Shown one piece after another: positions 14,444 to 28,215 of a stretch of 64,000 nt of DNA (position 1 is its first letter; each line of letters starts with the position of its first letter). A model generated the notes under the pieces. That model saw only the letters and a program-made list of their open reading frames with translations. It was not told the origin of the DNA and made no database searches. A program made the position numbers and the translations under genes. The stretch comes from Bugula neritina (Eukaryota > Bryozoa > Gymnolaemata > Cheilostomatida > Bugulidae). The DNA is taken from positions 10,551,722 through 10,615,721 of the forward strand of contig OZ037766.1 of the NCBI GenBank assembly GCA_964035545.1, read 5' to 3'.

Positions 14444-17400
14444 ATGGATCTGAAAATACTTACTCAGAGCTTATTCTTGTGCCATTTACTGTACTACCCT
14501 GTAAATGTGAGTAACCCACTGTTTATAATATAAGTTTAAAATATTTTTGTAATGTATGACTAATATATTTCAAAGTTATGTTTGAAATAAACCTAAGAAG
14601 TCATGTGAGTTTTAATTGAATAAACTTTTGGTAAACTTGAATTTCTAGGCGAAATTGGTGTTAGAAGTTTTTCAGCAGTATAGTTTTGCAATATGAAAGA
14701 AATTACTATCAGCATTCCATGGGGAAGGGGGAGGAGGTACAAAAATGCAGAAAAGAGGATAACTCAAAGATGTTCATCAAATAAACTTGGCATTATCACA
14801 TGTTTATTTAGACGGCAATGTTTTCAAGTAGTTGCACTAATCACTGATGTTTGCAGTCATTAGAGTATGTTTCTGTCTAGATGAGTCCAAACTAATAAGA
14901 ATGGATGCATATATGCAAGAAACTCTAAGCTGTTTTGTCAATATTGACAGAAAACATTAAACTTTCTTTTGTAATTTTAGCTGATGCTTCAGCTGCCAGT
15001 GTAAATAATTATTTCTAGGATTTGCTTTTTGCTTTTCTATTCTCAACTGCCAATTGCCGGTACTGGTGGAAGTTAGTGGTTGCAGAAACAACTTGTCCTA
15101 TTTATAAACAAATTATAACTGTTATATTTAGCTACTTCATGTTTCTATTCAAAATATTATGCTTTTAGTATTCCATAATCATTTAGTATTTATTCATTTA
15201 CTTGAATAGGTTGTGGTTATATCTCTGGAGCTAGCTTTTATTGTTGGCATATCATATTTTATTTTTAAAGATTTTTTATTTAACCGCATAAGTTATGCCA
15301 TATGTCATCAAGGTTATTGCTGTTAGCTACATGTTGACGCTGCAAAAGTTCAAAATCCAATATCTTATCTATATCAAAAATTACTTTTCTTAAAATTTTG
15401 GAATTGTTGGTGATTATTATTGTCGCCAAAGTAATGGGTTTTCGATGAATAAAAGATAACAATGCTCTTGAAAGTTATCTATTTTTCAAGTTATTAAACC
15501 TATTTATTTGCTTTATAAGTTACAACATAATATAATAAAATTAATATTTTTGACACAATTAATTTTCTTTGGACTTTTAGACTCACAGATCAAGTGGACG
15601 CCTCATTATTGATGCTGCAAAGAAGGCCTACGAGAGTAAGTTACACTATAGTACAGCCTATCATGTTTTATGACGTAAAAGTAAGTACAATTCTCTAAAA
15701 CACAAAGTTGATGCTACTGAATACACAACTTGACAAACGTTTATATTGCCCAACAACAATATAGTTTATTTCATACTAAAGCATCTCCTTCAATCTTATC
15801 TGCTGACAATTTAGTAGCCAATGCCAATTAATTTGATAGTTTGCCAAAAGAAAGACAATAATAACAATACTTGACCATCTCATTTATCTGATAAAGATTG
15901 ATAAACTAAAATAGTATCCAAATATATTTTGTAACTCGTATAATGCTTTGTAATACTAGGCTACTGAGATCTATTAGTAAGTTATAATTCCTTCACATCT
16001 TATTTCTTAGTAGTGTAGTTTACTAATACTATAGTCAACTTACCAACATTCTCACCCCAGCCACCCTGTAGCAATAATATTTGTTACTTAAAAGTTAAAG
16101 TTGCTCTGTTTCTCACTTTTTAGAGTCAGTAGTGCCAAACCGCCATCGTAGAGATGCTTCATCTCCCATAAACGATGGTGAAACAAAACTAGAATCTCTT
16201 CTTCTGTCGGACCCATCAAATGCTCATGTGGTAGAATTTGATCTCATCTTGGATGATGATCAATATGGTACTTTAAAAACAATTGGCGAAAACTACAATA
16301 AATACAGTAAGCCATCTCACAGACAGAAAAGAAAAGCTATTCGACACTCGATTTACCACTGGCCTGGTGCTGAAGTTCCTTATAAAATTCACTCTAGTGT
16401 TGGTATGTTATTCTATTTGATAAAAAATACTATACTTTTTTTAGTATATGCTATATCTAGCTTTGTGACGGTGTGCTAGGGTAACCATATCTCTATAATA
16501 TTACCAGACTCATCTGGGGAAAGTTATTATACTAGTTTAATATTTGTTTTATAAAAACTAATTTCATGACAAATGAATGACTATTATTAGTTCATGTGAT
16601 ATTATTCATCACTGTTATTGCAATTTAAACCTTCGGGATCATTGCATTAGATCAGGTGAATCGAACATTCACCTCGAACATCCACCTCGGTGCATTCTCC
16701 ACATGCCTAACCATGCTATGACGCATAGTTTTTACACAGCTGAGCTCCTAAGCTGTGTTTGTTTTAGCCCAATTTTACTATATTGTTGTGATACTAAAAC
16801 ACACCAGATTTTATCTTCCTTTTTATTTGTCAGCAAGGCACATATTTTATTGACCAGTTATTTAATATTTTGTGTGTCTATAAAAATTCATTAAAGTCAT
16901 TAAACAAGTTGTATTCACAATTGATTGTGATTACGCAGAAGAAAGTTTTGGGTTACTTTCATTATTGGGGTATAATTTGAAAAGCTTTTATAAGTATAGT
17001 ATATACTAAGATTCAAAAGGCAGTCAGATGGCAATACTGGCTTTGTAAAATATTTCCAATCAAATTTGGGCCATTGATAAAATCAGCTATTAGGAGCTCA
17101 CTGTTGAAATACTTTCATTAAGACACAAAAGCAAATCGTAAGATAAAAACGGAGGCTCATTTACCTTATGCAGATAAAATTGACACTTCACCACTAAAGC
17201 AACTTATGTTATCACTGGTTTTGATAACTAAAAGCGTGCTATGAAATTGAATGAGTGTAAAAATATCTATCAACATTCTCATCTTTACAAGTCTTAAACA
17301 CAAAAGAATGGCTGGTGAAGTTTTTTCTAAAAATATATCTCATGACACCGGCTATTGGAGCAAAGTTTTCTTAACGTGCCGTTTCTTCAAGAGATTGATA

Positions 17401-20400
17401 TTGTATTGTTTGAACAATAGTTTTATCAACAGTTAATTACTTGTTTTCTAATTGCATACAATTGATGTCAATTGAAATTTTAACAACCAACTGTATACTA
17501 ATAGATTCCATTCTTTCACTCCTCTGTAAATAGTCTTTGTACAGTAGTGGCACTTGACATATGACTGTGTACATCAGCTTCTATATTGTGATTTAGAGTT
17601 GTCCTATCTTAGTAACCATAAACCTTGTAATCATTATACAGCTATTATTATTTCTACAGCTACTGTAATATTATGGTTGAATGAACCAGTGCATCATAGT
17701 TCCGGCTATTTGTAGATGCCATTTCATCACAGGCAAGATATCGTATAAAGAAAGCATTTACTCACTGGGAAAAATACACTTGTGTAAAATTCGTGGAATA
17801 TAATCCAATTGAGCATAGAAATTACGTGATTATACAGAAAGGTCAATGGTGTGCTTCAAAGCTTGGCATGGCTGGTGGACCTCAACCACTTTATCTCGCT
17901 TTAGGATGTTTGGTGAGTAACAAACTGTAGAGATAAAACAACTAATCTGTAAGCTTTTATTTGCAAGTTAAAGTTGGCTAAAATTCAAGATATTGTTTGG
18001 TGTGAATCACTGTAATGAGTCTAGTATGTATGTTAGTGATACTAAAACTAAAGCTTATGTAGCATAGCTATGCTCATGGTATAACGTACCACTTAAGTGA
18101 TGACAACTCCATTAACTTAGTTCTTATCAGTATAATTATAAATTTATAACCAATTAATATTCATTCATAATTAGTTTTGGTTTCAATTTGCAACATTATG
18201 TAATAACTAAAAGGTTGTTGTGTATACTATTAGTTACTTGATCCTGTTGATATTTGCCAAATGTTTATAGTGCACTGGGGACATTTGTTGACTGAAGGAT
18301 AGTGTCAATATATAGTCCTGCAACTAGTTTAGTAAATTCTTTTCTTACAAGGCACAATATCGATTCACTATAAATTAACTTTTTAAATAAGCTACATGAT
18401 GTCTTGGATATCTATCTAAAGGCATTATGTAACAAAGAAAAATCAAACTATTGTTAAAAATATTACTTGGCAATATCTCTCCTGAACAATATAGAATTTT
18501 CCTAATAAATATTTCTTATGTTTTAAGGCTCTTACTGATGGTATGGGTTACCATCACTGCCTGCCAGCTCATCATCTACACTTTCATTATTTATTTTCTG
18601 GTACTTCTATTTAGGATACTGGTACTATTATCCATGAGTTGGGACACAGTTTGGGCTGGGTGCATGAACAAGCTAGACCTGATAGAGACGAATACGTGAG
18701 GTAAACAATGATACAGCTTGTATATATTTATTTTCGTTGTTGAAAGGTTTCAAGTGTTCTGTTCAATCAAAAATATTATTTGAAATATTAGAACTTAAAG
18801 TATGACAACTGATCTCAATGATGATTGAAGACTTTGCTCTCCATATTTTAGCAATTCAGTTTTTCAGCCAATAACCTTAAGTTGTGTTATTGGATTATTT
18901 GTAAGTAAGCTGCATTGGATCAATGCCAAAGAATATTTATAGAACTTATTGAATGGTGGCTTACAAAATATAACTACATTATAGCCAATTTGTTGTCTTC
19001 ATTAACTTATGTTTTGTTGTACTGGTGTATATATGCTTATAATGTATCTATTATGAATAGGGTTGGCCATGCTCACTAGAAAAGCCAAACATCCATTAAC
19101 ATTGCACAAACTCAAAAATATATATTGCAATTCTTTTATACAGTCCTGCAAAACATTAAAATAATTTATCATTAAATTGGAACTGTGTTATTATCATCAA
19201 TAATAATTATTGAACAAAATTTCTATTTATGTTTATAGCATAAAATGGAGTCTAATCTCACCCAATTACAAGTCTCAGTATGTTAAACACGACAATGACT
19301 ACATCAATACATACGGTGTACCATATGACTATGGCAGCATTATGCACTACCCCAGCTATGGTGAGCTGATTACTAACGATCCGTCTCAACAAAGCAAAAT
19401 CGGGCAAAGAAATAGACTGAGTTTCAATGACATAAAACTCGCTAACGTCATGTATAATTGTGCAGGTAAGTTTAACTTTATCTATAAACATTTTTGTAGC
19501 ATTTTAGTAGTAGAAGCTAATTAGGTTTAGGTGACAAGAGGCTAAGTGATTGTGTTGAGCTCTCATGTAGGGAAATTTGTGTGAAATTAACACAGCTGGT
19601 CAAAGCAGCTGTCAATGTGACATTGTGATGTGACTCTCTCAAACTATAAGTTTTGCATGCAGTGTTGAATTACTACGTTTACAATAAGTCATATAATGAA
19701 ATTGGCTCGATTGCTTGTAAATACGTAATTTTAAACCTGGCCAACCAATCAGAGTTTGCCAGTTTTAAAAATGTCTAATTATTCAAGAGCTTTGTATATT
19801 TAAATATGTGCTGTGTTGAGTGATGGTCGTTATGCTGCTCATGCAGGTGTTTTCAACCATCTTAGGTTAGAGAAATACAGATTTTATGAGTAAACCAGGA
19901 CCATAATTTTTAAGTTAAAGGCGGTAAGCTTCCAGGTTATTTATTACATTTGAGCAAAAGTTTGCATGCTTTTCAACTGTTTTATCAGCATTTTACCCAA
20001 TTTCTTATACGAAAACACTACAAAAATGTAAGTAAAAGTGGTCATATTAGGTGTCTTAGACTTGCCCAGACTTGCCCGCGAGCGTGCCCTCCGTGACGTG
20101 GGGATGGCAAAATAGCCCAATTGTAGCGTGAGTTTATATCGCGTAAAGTTATTAAGAAGCGGGTTTGTCACAGATTCTCGTTATTCGTAGCTCAAATCAC
20201 ATGAATGTTACTCTTCGGGCGGCTACTAATAACTAACGTTAGCTACGCAACATCAAGAAAGGTAACTAATTTAACTGTTTTCAAATGGACTATTCCATTT
20301 CGCTAGTTTGTAACTTGCTGTAAATCACAAAATAATTATTTTCCCTATTTTAATTTCAATTATCATGTCGACCACACTACCAGAAAATTACTCTTAAATA

Positions 20401-23400
20401 TGCAGTAAATGATGATTTTCAACCGTTTTGTGATGAATTATAGGTTAGTAGTTGTCTACGTAAAACCAAGTTTTGAAATTTGTAACTGAATCAGTGAATC
20501 ACAGTATCAGTATGAGTGTCACTAGTCTAACTCTATTTCTATGACATTGACTCTCACTCTAAGTCTATGACTATCGCCTATTGGTGAACTATTATTAATA
20601 ATATTCAATGGTTATATTTATTAATACAGTAATACTATTATTAGTCATAATGATAATCATATGACAGTATCAGTATGTTAATGTTACGGAGCAGGATCAG
20701 TTTCGAAACTAATACTTATACTTATAGTTATAATATTAGTTATAACTATAAGTATAACTATAACTATAAGTTATACCGATAGCTATATTAATATAAATAT
20801 TTATATTCATAGTAATACTAATAGCAAATGTAATATTAATATTATTATGTTAATAGTTATACTTGTAAGTTATAATATAAAGCAAACGACACAAGTATTA
20901 ATTTCAATTTGAACTGCTGGTCTTGAAATGAAAAGTGAAATAAATATAAATAATAAAATATAAATTATAATAATTTAATTATACTAATACTTATACAGAA
21001 ATATAATTATAATAAATTTATAAAACTTAAACAACTTTTAATTTAAGGAACAACTTTAAATACAAACATAAAGATAATATTAAATGATTATAATCATAAT
21101 GATCATAACAATAAATATAATTATGATTCCAATAATTATCAATATATTATATAATATTTATTGCAAGTGAAAGTTAGTTATTCTCCGCCAGCTGCATGAA
21201 TGTGACTGGTAAATTTTGTAACCTTTGGCAGTAATAACTTTGTAGCATAAATTAGACACATTTTTATGAAAATACATAATTTTAATGCTATAGCTGCTAG
21301 TAATTCTAATGGGTGTAATAATATTACTTTCACCAGCATTAATTTTTACTTTGTTCATCTCTTCATAAAGCATTTTCTAAATCCTTTTTTGAATAAATAT
21401 ACATATAATGTGCTAAATAGATTACATATGTTGGGGTTCTTCCTATACTGCAGCTCAGCCTACACTCCCCCCCCCACAAATGTTCCTAAACTACTAGCTT
21501 CATCAGGATACAGATTGATGGAGCTGTATTGATAAAAACTTCTCTTTTTAGCAGTAGAGGCATCATGAAAAAAAAGGCAAGTATTTTACTAAATATGAAT
21601 GCGGTTTTTTACTTCTACAAATTTGATAGCCTACACTATTCTATTTAAATGGAAACTGGTCTGACATAATGTGTCTGCAATTTATTAGTTATAATATAGT
21701 AAATACTATGCGGGCCTATAGATCAAATGGCTCAAAAAAAAATTAAATAAAACATTACACAATGCTGTATTTATTAGCAATGTGATACTTAGCAACTAAT
21801 TTCACATTATTTTTTGCAAAGTTTCATATATCTACATATGTTTGTTCAATTCAGTGTTCTGAAGTAGAAGGTTCCAACAGCAGGGAAAAGCCTTGAACAA
21901 GATATTATGTTCTACATCTCCAACTCATTTTAACTTTGCTGGTCAGTGCATTGTGTATCTGGAGCATAGTTTTGTGTTTTTAAGTAGTCCATCAGATACC
22001 TTTGTAGATAGTAAAGATTAAAATGTTTGTGCAATGATGTCCATAATGTTGAACTGATTTATTGAAACTAAAACTGTTCTTAATTATAACAAAACTTGAC
22101 AATCTTTACATAAAGAATAATGTCCTATAATCTATCTTCATTGTAAACAAAATTAGAAAGTTCCACACCAGCAAATTGTTAATCATCATCTGTAGGTGGA
22201 AGACGCGTGCACTCAGTTATAAAGGCAAGCTGACAGTGGTTTTCTTTGCCTTCTATGAAGATTTGGAAAGAGCCAGAAAATTAATACTCTATAACTGCAA
22301 AACCATGTTGTAGTGTCTTATGTTATTGATTGAATCACCTAAAAGAAAAATTGTTGTATCATTATAATTTTACTGTTAATGAATTAGATAATCTACTTAT
22401 CTTGGTAAATATATTCAAGAACAAATACTATAGTGTAACTCAGTTTTGGTTATGTGTATGCTCCTTAAGCGATTTTACAGCAGATATCAAACTATATATT
22501 AGAGACTGATATAGGAATTACATTTAAGCTAACCATGATGATGTAAATAGCTGTTGTATGTGACTTCGAGAACTCTGCTGGCCATGTCAGTTCAATTACA
22601 CCAGGGTGATCTGTTACGAATTTCATGTCATTATTGAAATTCAGCTTTTTCAAGTGCCTCTTCACAACTCTGGCAGCATTCTGACTGCTCCTTAGCTTTC
22701 TGCACCTGAAATTTCTTCTACTTGCACCATTCTTCTATTGGTGGAATGTTAGCCTATAACAAACAGGTGTACCAAAGCTAAAAAAAATATCTAATTCAAT
22801 GCACTAGGATATTATTCAACTCATTTAAATTTAATATATAGCAGTAAAACAATCACATAATTGTATTTATTTTATCAGCTTTACTTTACAAAGCTGAACC
22901 ATATAATTTAGTAACTTGTCACCATAATAAACTTTGTACAACATACAAATTGAAAACCTGATGTGATCGCTTTTTTAATAGAATATACATCAAAAACATG
23001 TTACTTTGATAAGCGTGTTTATAATAAAAGTATTAAACCAGTTAAAAAAAAATTATTTTGTTGTGTAATGGATCACAAAACTAAATCATTTTAAACCTGT
23101 AGCTCAATGTTCCTCAAGCAACGGGCTGCTATGACTAATTAATTTTCTATCATTGCATTTGACTGTTCTACTTATAGTGTATTGGCGAGTTAAAATTATT
23201 GGTAATTTAATGTATATTTTAGCTACCTCTGTACAATCAATGTCATAGTAATATCAATTAGGTTTTAAATTTCACTGAGTTTATAGTAAATTATTGCAAT
23301 CGGTACATAACATTTGGCTAGTTGTCTAGTTCATTAAATAACCATACGAACTTAAATTTACAACATGAAAAAACACACAAAGCAAAATTAAAATAATCAT

Positions 23401-26400
23401 ATTATGAACCAATGTAATTGATAAGCGATAATGCTGTTGTAAAACATAAATTATCAAATTGAAATAGTTATTATTACTATTAGTATTACTATCATTATAA
23501 CAACTATAATTATTATTAGTATTACTATTACTATTAGTATTAGCACTAGTAGTAAAAAATGAGTAGAGTTCAACATATACAATCTAGCTCACAGTTACTA
23601 TAAAAGTAGAAGTAGAACTTTTAAAACTATTAGTATTATCTCCATCATTATCAGAACTATGAGTAATACTAGTACAGTACTAGTAGTTGTACTAATAGTA
23701 ATACTAGTTATCAATACTAATAGACAATAGTAATAGTATCACTATGAGTATGAGACTTGGGCTGGCAGTGATTATCACTATCAGCATCATCATAGTGATA
23801 GTCAAAAGTTACAAGAATTAGAAGCCATATTCATATGGATATTCTCATTGAGTTATGCACAGTCATATTCATAGTAATAGTCAATCACTGATTGAGTTAA
23901 TGTCATAGTGATACTCATACTCATAATTAATTTGTACGATACTCATACTCATAGTGATAGTGATACGTCACCGTGAATTTCAATTTAATAATAATTTTAA
24001 TTTAATATTAAAGTGATATTAATTATTATCATTGAATCATTCATTGTATTTGTTGCTAATATTATGTCTTACTCTTAGTCTAACAGCAGCTCTATGAAGA
24101 AGTTAAACATAACTGATAACAAAACACATTTAAAAAATAATACTGTAACAATCAATATAATGCATATCAATATGAATATGCTAGCAACCTAATTTTCAGC
24201 CCACTTCATTAACTTTCTGTGCAGTATTGTGAATTGTGATAAAATGAATTTATTAATGGTGACCTTGACATCTTCGTCCAAATGCCTTTCACGTCAAGCC
24301 CCGAACCAATTTGTAAAAATTTTGGATTTTTTACTTTTGATTATTTTTTACGAAAAGAGCTTCAAAATAAATTTAAAAAAAAGTGAGCTGTTGTCCACAT
24401 GAAAAGAAATATATGAGTTAATTTTCTAAATTCAGAAAGTTACCAGAGGATCACAATATTTTTTTTAAAAAATCTTCATTTTCACGACAAGCTCTATATA
24501 TTAATATAGAAAAATAGAAGACAACTCTACTTTCAGATTTTTCATGTGCCACGGTCACGTCAATCTCAGTGCTATTAACACATATATTTTAATTCATTTT
24601 TTCTGGTATATTGAGTTGAGATTTTTTGTATATATTTTGTGAATGCAACTAAAAAAGTATGATCTTTTAATTAACAGTAATTGATTTTATCAAAATAACC
24701 TGGATGCCTACGATGTTTAAAGTATAGATTTTGTTGAGTATTTGTTCCTTTGGTTTGTTCATATAAATATCAACTAATTTGACTTATGCTATCTATGAGT
24801 CAACAGATGTGGTAATAGTAAAACAAGCTAATTTCTGTACTCAAAGAGATTTATTTGTTCATAATTGCTCGAAAAAAGGAAAACTTCGTGAAGTGCTTTT
24901 AGAAATGCCATTGTCACATTCTGAGTACTCTTTTCTTTATTTTAGTCTAACCAAGATAAATATTTTTTTTATAACTGCATGTGTCATTTTTTATCAGGTG
25001 CAAAAAATTGTTACTAAATTAGCTTTAACCTTTGTTCACCGAGAGCTTATCCAGGTGAAGATGTATATAAGTGTCTTGAGTCTAGTAGTTGTGAGATAGA
25101 CATTTAGCCTGAAGAATTCATCTCTCTGTTATAATTATTATAATTGCTTAGTGTGATGAAGCTTGGGGGAGTGATATCACGGTGCTATTTTGAAACATGG
25201 CATTTATGAACTTTGTTGACTGTGCACTAACACTTTCAATTAAAGTTTGAGTTGAAATACATTTTTTCTTTAATGAAAACCTGAGATTAATGGATTTTCA
25301 CATCTAGGTCATTGAAATGTTTTTCTGGGAATCAGTCAATCAACAGAGTAAACCTTTATTTAGGCAATACATGTTCACATTCCCATGGTGTTCAATGTTT
25401 GTGCTAAATCTTTACATGTGTGCTCAACATGTATGAATAACTAATTTTTTTCACCCGTTCCAACAGGATATTTTGCTATTTCTAACCGAAAAGATCTGTT
25501 CTAAATGTATTTTGCTCTCAGATTATTTGGTATGGCAAAAAATTGAAATTATATGCAATCCATAAGTTGTACACAAGACGTATGCGTATTATCTGCCTGT
25601 TTAACAACAAAACTTATTCTGTCATTTCAAGCATATGATAATTGATAAAGGTCACATGATTCCTAGAGATGTGCAGGATGCATGCTTACTTAAGTCATTA
25701 CATAATTAAAGCTTATTAGTTGTAATATTTAAAATTATTTTATTTTATTCTAATTTAAACTAAATATCTAACTTAGTGTAATAGTTGTATAGAATATATA
25801 TTGCATCTGTTTATAATTTAATATAAACACTTATAGTTGTTATTGTTGTGTTGCAGCAAGATCGGAATGTGATACAAAGAAGTTCAAATGTATAAATGGA
25901 GGTTTTGTTGATCATACATGCAAGTGTGTGTGTCCAGATGGAAATAGCAGGTCATGTACAGTATCAAGTACTGGGTACAAGTACACACCCAATATTATAG
26001 ATGAGAAAACGACTCCTAAATCTGAAGGTAAACATGGCGATTTGCCAACATACAGTTTTACCGATATACATAGCAATATATGTAGTGAATGCTTGTTTAC
26101 TGTTTGTATATATTGATTTACTGATGACATGTTTCACTCTAAAGTTCAGTCACATGTCTTTTCTTGTGTTTTACAAATATTTGAATTAATCCTGTGAACC
26201 GAACTAAGATAATCAACATGCATGCGTATAATATGTAAAACATATATTAATAATTACATTATACTAACCGTTTGAATTGCCTACTAACCTACTCTTGCAT
26301 GCGTATATTTACAGTGTGTAGCCCTTGGGTTGTGTACGATAATGCTTACATTCCCGGATATAATGAAGACGTTGGGTTTTCTTTATCCATTGAAGAATGT

Positions 26401-27910
26401 CAAACTCGTTGCATGCATGAGACATCATTTAAATGCAGATCGTTTGATTACTGGAAAAACAGGCGTCAATGCTATTTGAGTTCAACATCAGCTACAGGTC
26501 TAGGAATAAAATTGAGGCATGACTCCAGAATGGTTCATTATATGCTTACCGAATGTCCGTCTACCACAACCAAACTAACCACAATAACCCCATCTACACC
26601 AGGTAGTCCCCATGTAATTTTACTATGATTTTTGCATAGATTTGGCTGAAGTTTTGATTGTACTTTGAAACATTGCATATCATTTTATAATGTCCACAGA
26701 ACATTTTGTAAATACATAGCTGTTATATATTATATAATGTCAAAAAATGAGTGGGTAACTATTTCAGAGAAAAAAGATAGTGATGATCTTGTTATGTTTA
26801 CAGCAGCATCAATAAAGTATATGGCCATTGACTATTTTAAATTAGTTATAATTGCATTCAAATTTTCATTTTTCAGTATAATAGGTCACAATTTTTTAAA
26901 AATAATAGTACAATATTGTGTTATGCAATCAGTTTCAGCCAGTTTTATAGTAAATGTGCTTCATGCTTTTACCTTTAATGTACATAAATTTAGTAACTAA
27001 TTGTCAAACTTCATTAACAACATATGGATGTGCATGTATATTAACTCCAAAGCATAATGGGCCTATGTGATTAGCATACTTTTTATACATGGGCTAGTTA
27101 TCTGTGCAAACAAATTAAAAAGCATCCATGCCGAAATTATATATCAAACTTTATTACTTAACAAAAATTAACCTCGTCTAGTAAGGACAAAGCTGCATAA
27201 ATAAGTTTCTATATATTTTTAGATGCCGAATTAGTCAAGAAGACCCCACTTTATAGGAAGACAACTTCTAACCCATTCGTTGTATCTCCTAGACCTAAAA
27301 GGAACAGCTGTCCATTTGAATATACTAATACTGGAATGAGCTGTGTTTGGGCTGTAGAATTTCCAGCTAGACCAGTACATATAGCTGAAATTGAGTGCCA
27401 GGTTTGTGAAATGAATATATTCATGTTCTTTAATACACACACTTGTATATAAAAAATATTTGCACCTAACAAAAACTCTAAACATACATTTATATCAGTT
27501 TATGCATTTCAAATCTACTTAATTTAACATGGTGAATTTGTAGGTATATTTGTAATTAGTTTTCAACTAAAAATGTATGTGGCAATAAAGAGGGGAATTA
27601 TCTTATCGCTATAGTCTGTGTAATACTAAATGTGAGTATTGATTTATATTGCATCATTTATCCATTTCAGAACCGATTAGGTGCTAAATTGTGGGAGCCG
27701 AGCAAGCAAGAACTCAAGTCTCCATCTTTACACACAGTCATCAATGAAGGTGAAGAATACTGGGTCAAGGTTGATCAATACAAATCTACAAATGTCATGG
27801 CTTCATTTTTTGAATTCTGTCCTTTTATAACAAGGGTGCATGGAAGGTTATTGATAAAAGACACTCTTTGCTATAAATCAAAAGGTTACTTTTGCCAACT
27901 AAAAAAGTAG
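14444..27910 (+). CDS. Secreted astacin metalloprotease with EGF-like, PAN/apple-like and six-cysteine C-terminal regions
   Basis: Ten exons (14444-14506, 15581-15635, 16124-16402, 17716-17912, 18615-18700, 19239-19465, 25857-26027, 26315-26602, 27223-27401, 27671-27910) join in phase to 594 aa. Order: hydrophobic signal peptide in residues 1-~20; propeptide with the probable aspartate switch near FDLILDDD (78-85); furin-type RQKR ending at 109; astacin catalytic domain ~110-302 with HELGHSLGWVHE at 205-216 (three zinc histidines and the catalytic Glu), Met-turn SIMHY at 260-264 with the zinc-side tyrosine, and the usual four cysteines; an EGF-like module ~303-340 (INGGF...CKCVCPDG); a PAN/apple-like module ~361-440; a Thr-rich linker; then a basic RPKR and a ~110-residue C-terminus with six cysteines that I do not recognise. 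The family comprises zinc endopeptidases acting outside the cell or on matrix and growth-factor precursors; the substrate is unknown. Intron 6 (6.4 kb) contains a whole transposon. Confidence 0.93.
19919..24716 (+). mobile_element. TTAA-flanked DNA transposon, copy 1 (4.8 kb, no transposase seen), in astacin intron 6
   Basis: The element is bounded by TTAA at 19915-19918 and 24717-24720. Its ends are imperfect inverted repeats: AGGCGGTAAGCTTCCAGG... on the left and, on the opposite strand at the right, ACATCGTAGGCATCCAGG..., sharing the 12-mer TCCAGGTTATTT. A near-identical copy lies inverted at 57091-61897, and similarity stops exactly at TTAA on both sides in both copies, which fixes the borders. 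TTAA duplication is known for the piggyBac and Kolobok (T2-type) superfamilies; the left end reading TTAAAGG is nearer to T2/Kolobok-type ends than to piggyBac's CCC start, but that is inference. Interior: a CpG-rich patch at ~20060-20165, degenerate TA-rich repeats at ~20530-21150 and ~23460-24050, and gene-like fragments on the minus strand. I find no DDE-type transposase, so it is probably non-autonomous. Confidence 0.88.
22534..22734 (-). pseudogene. Gene-like open segment inside transposon copy 1 (PINIT-like, weak)
   Basis: A 67-codon open stretch on the minus strand ends at a GTTAGC donor-like site and has acceptor-like CAGs near its beginning. By eye it is unchanged in the inverted copy at 59085-59285. 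Its second half contains HPGVIELTWPAEFSKS followed by an AIYI block, which faintly recalls the PINIT region of PIAS SUMO ligases (a W..E..K pattern followed by a VYLV-type strand). It could be a captured host exon or part of an element-encoded protein. The family call is tentative. Confidence 0.35.
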
Positions 27911-28209
27911 GTTTTTTAATGTTTGTTACTTCATCTTCAAGGTTTGCTCATATTAAAAGCTCTGTGCATCATCAATACTGCTGGAATGGTTTTTACTATC
28001 GACAATGGGCAGACAAACCCTGCAATTTTGTGTTGTTTCTAAAAATAAATGTACACAATAGCAATGCACAGTATACACAAAAATAGGTATTTGGATAATA
28101 ACTTAATACTCTTTATGTAATTTTATAAATACATGCAGCTGAAAGTTTACTTATAGTAATGATACTACTCAAACCTAAAATAATATTATGAATAGCCGAC
28201 CGTGGTTTT

Positions 28210-28215
28210 AATAAA
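28210..28215 (+). terminator. Poly(A) signal AATAAA for the astacin gene
   Basis: Canonical hexamer 300 nt after the astacin stop codon. Another A-rich candidate lies nearer at about 28042. The choice between them is not resolvable from sequence. Confidence 0.4.

Noticed and set aside
19944-20171. Minus-strand open frame at the transposon end as an element protein
   Set aside because: It overlaps the CpG-rich patch and has no recognisable domain. I could not confirm that it is coding.
27223-27910. Exons 9-10 as an IL-17 or Spätzle-type cytokine gene
   Set aside because: The cysteine spacing does not match either family, and the splice phase fits the astacin transcript, so I left it as an unrecognised astacin tail.
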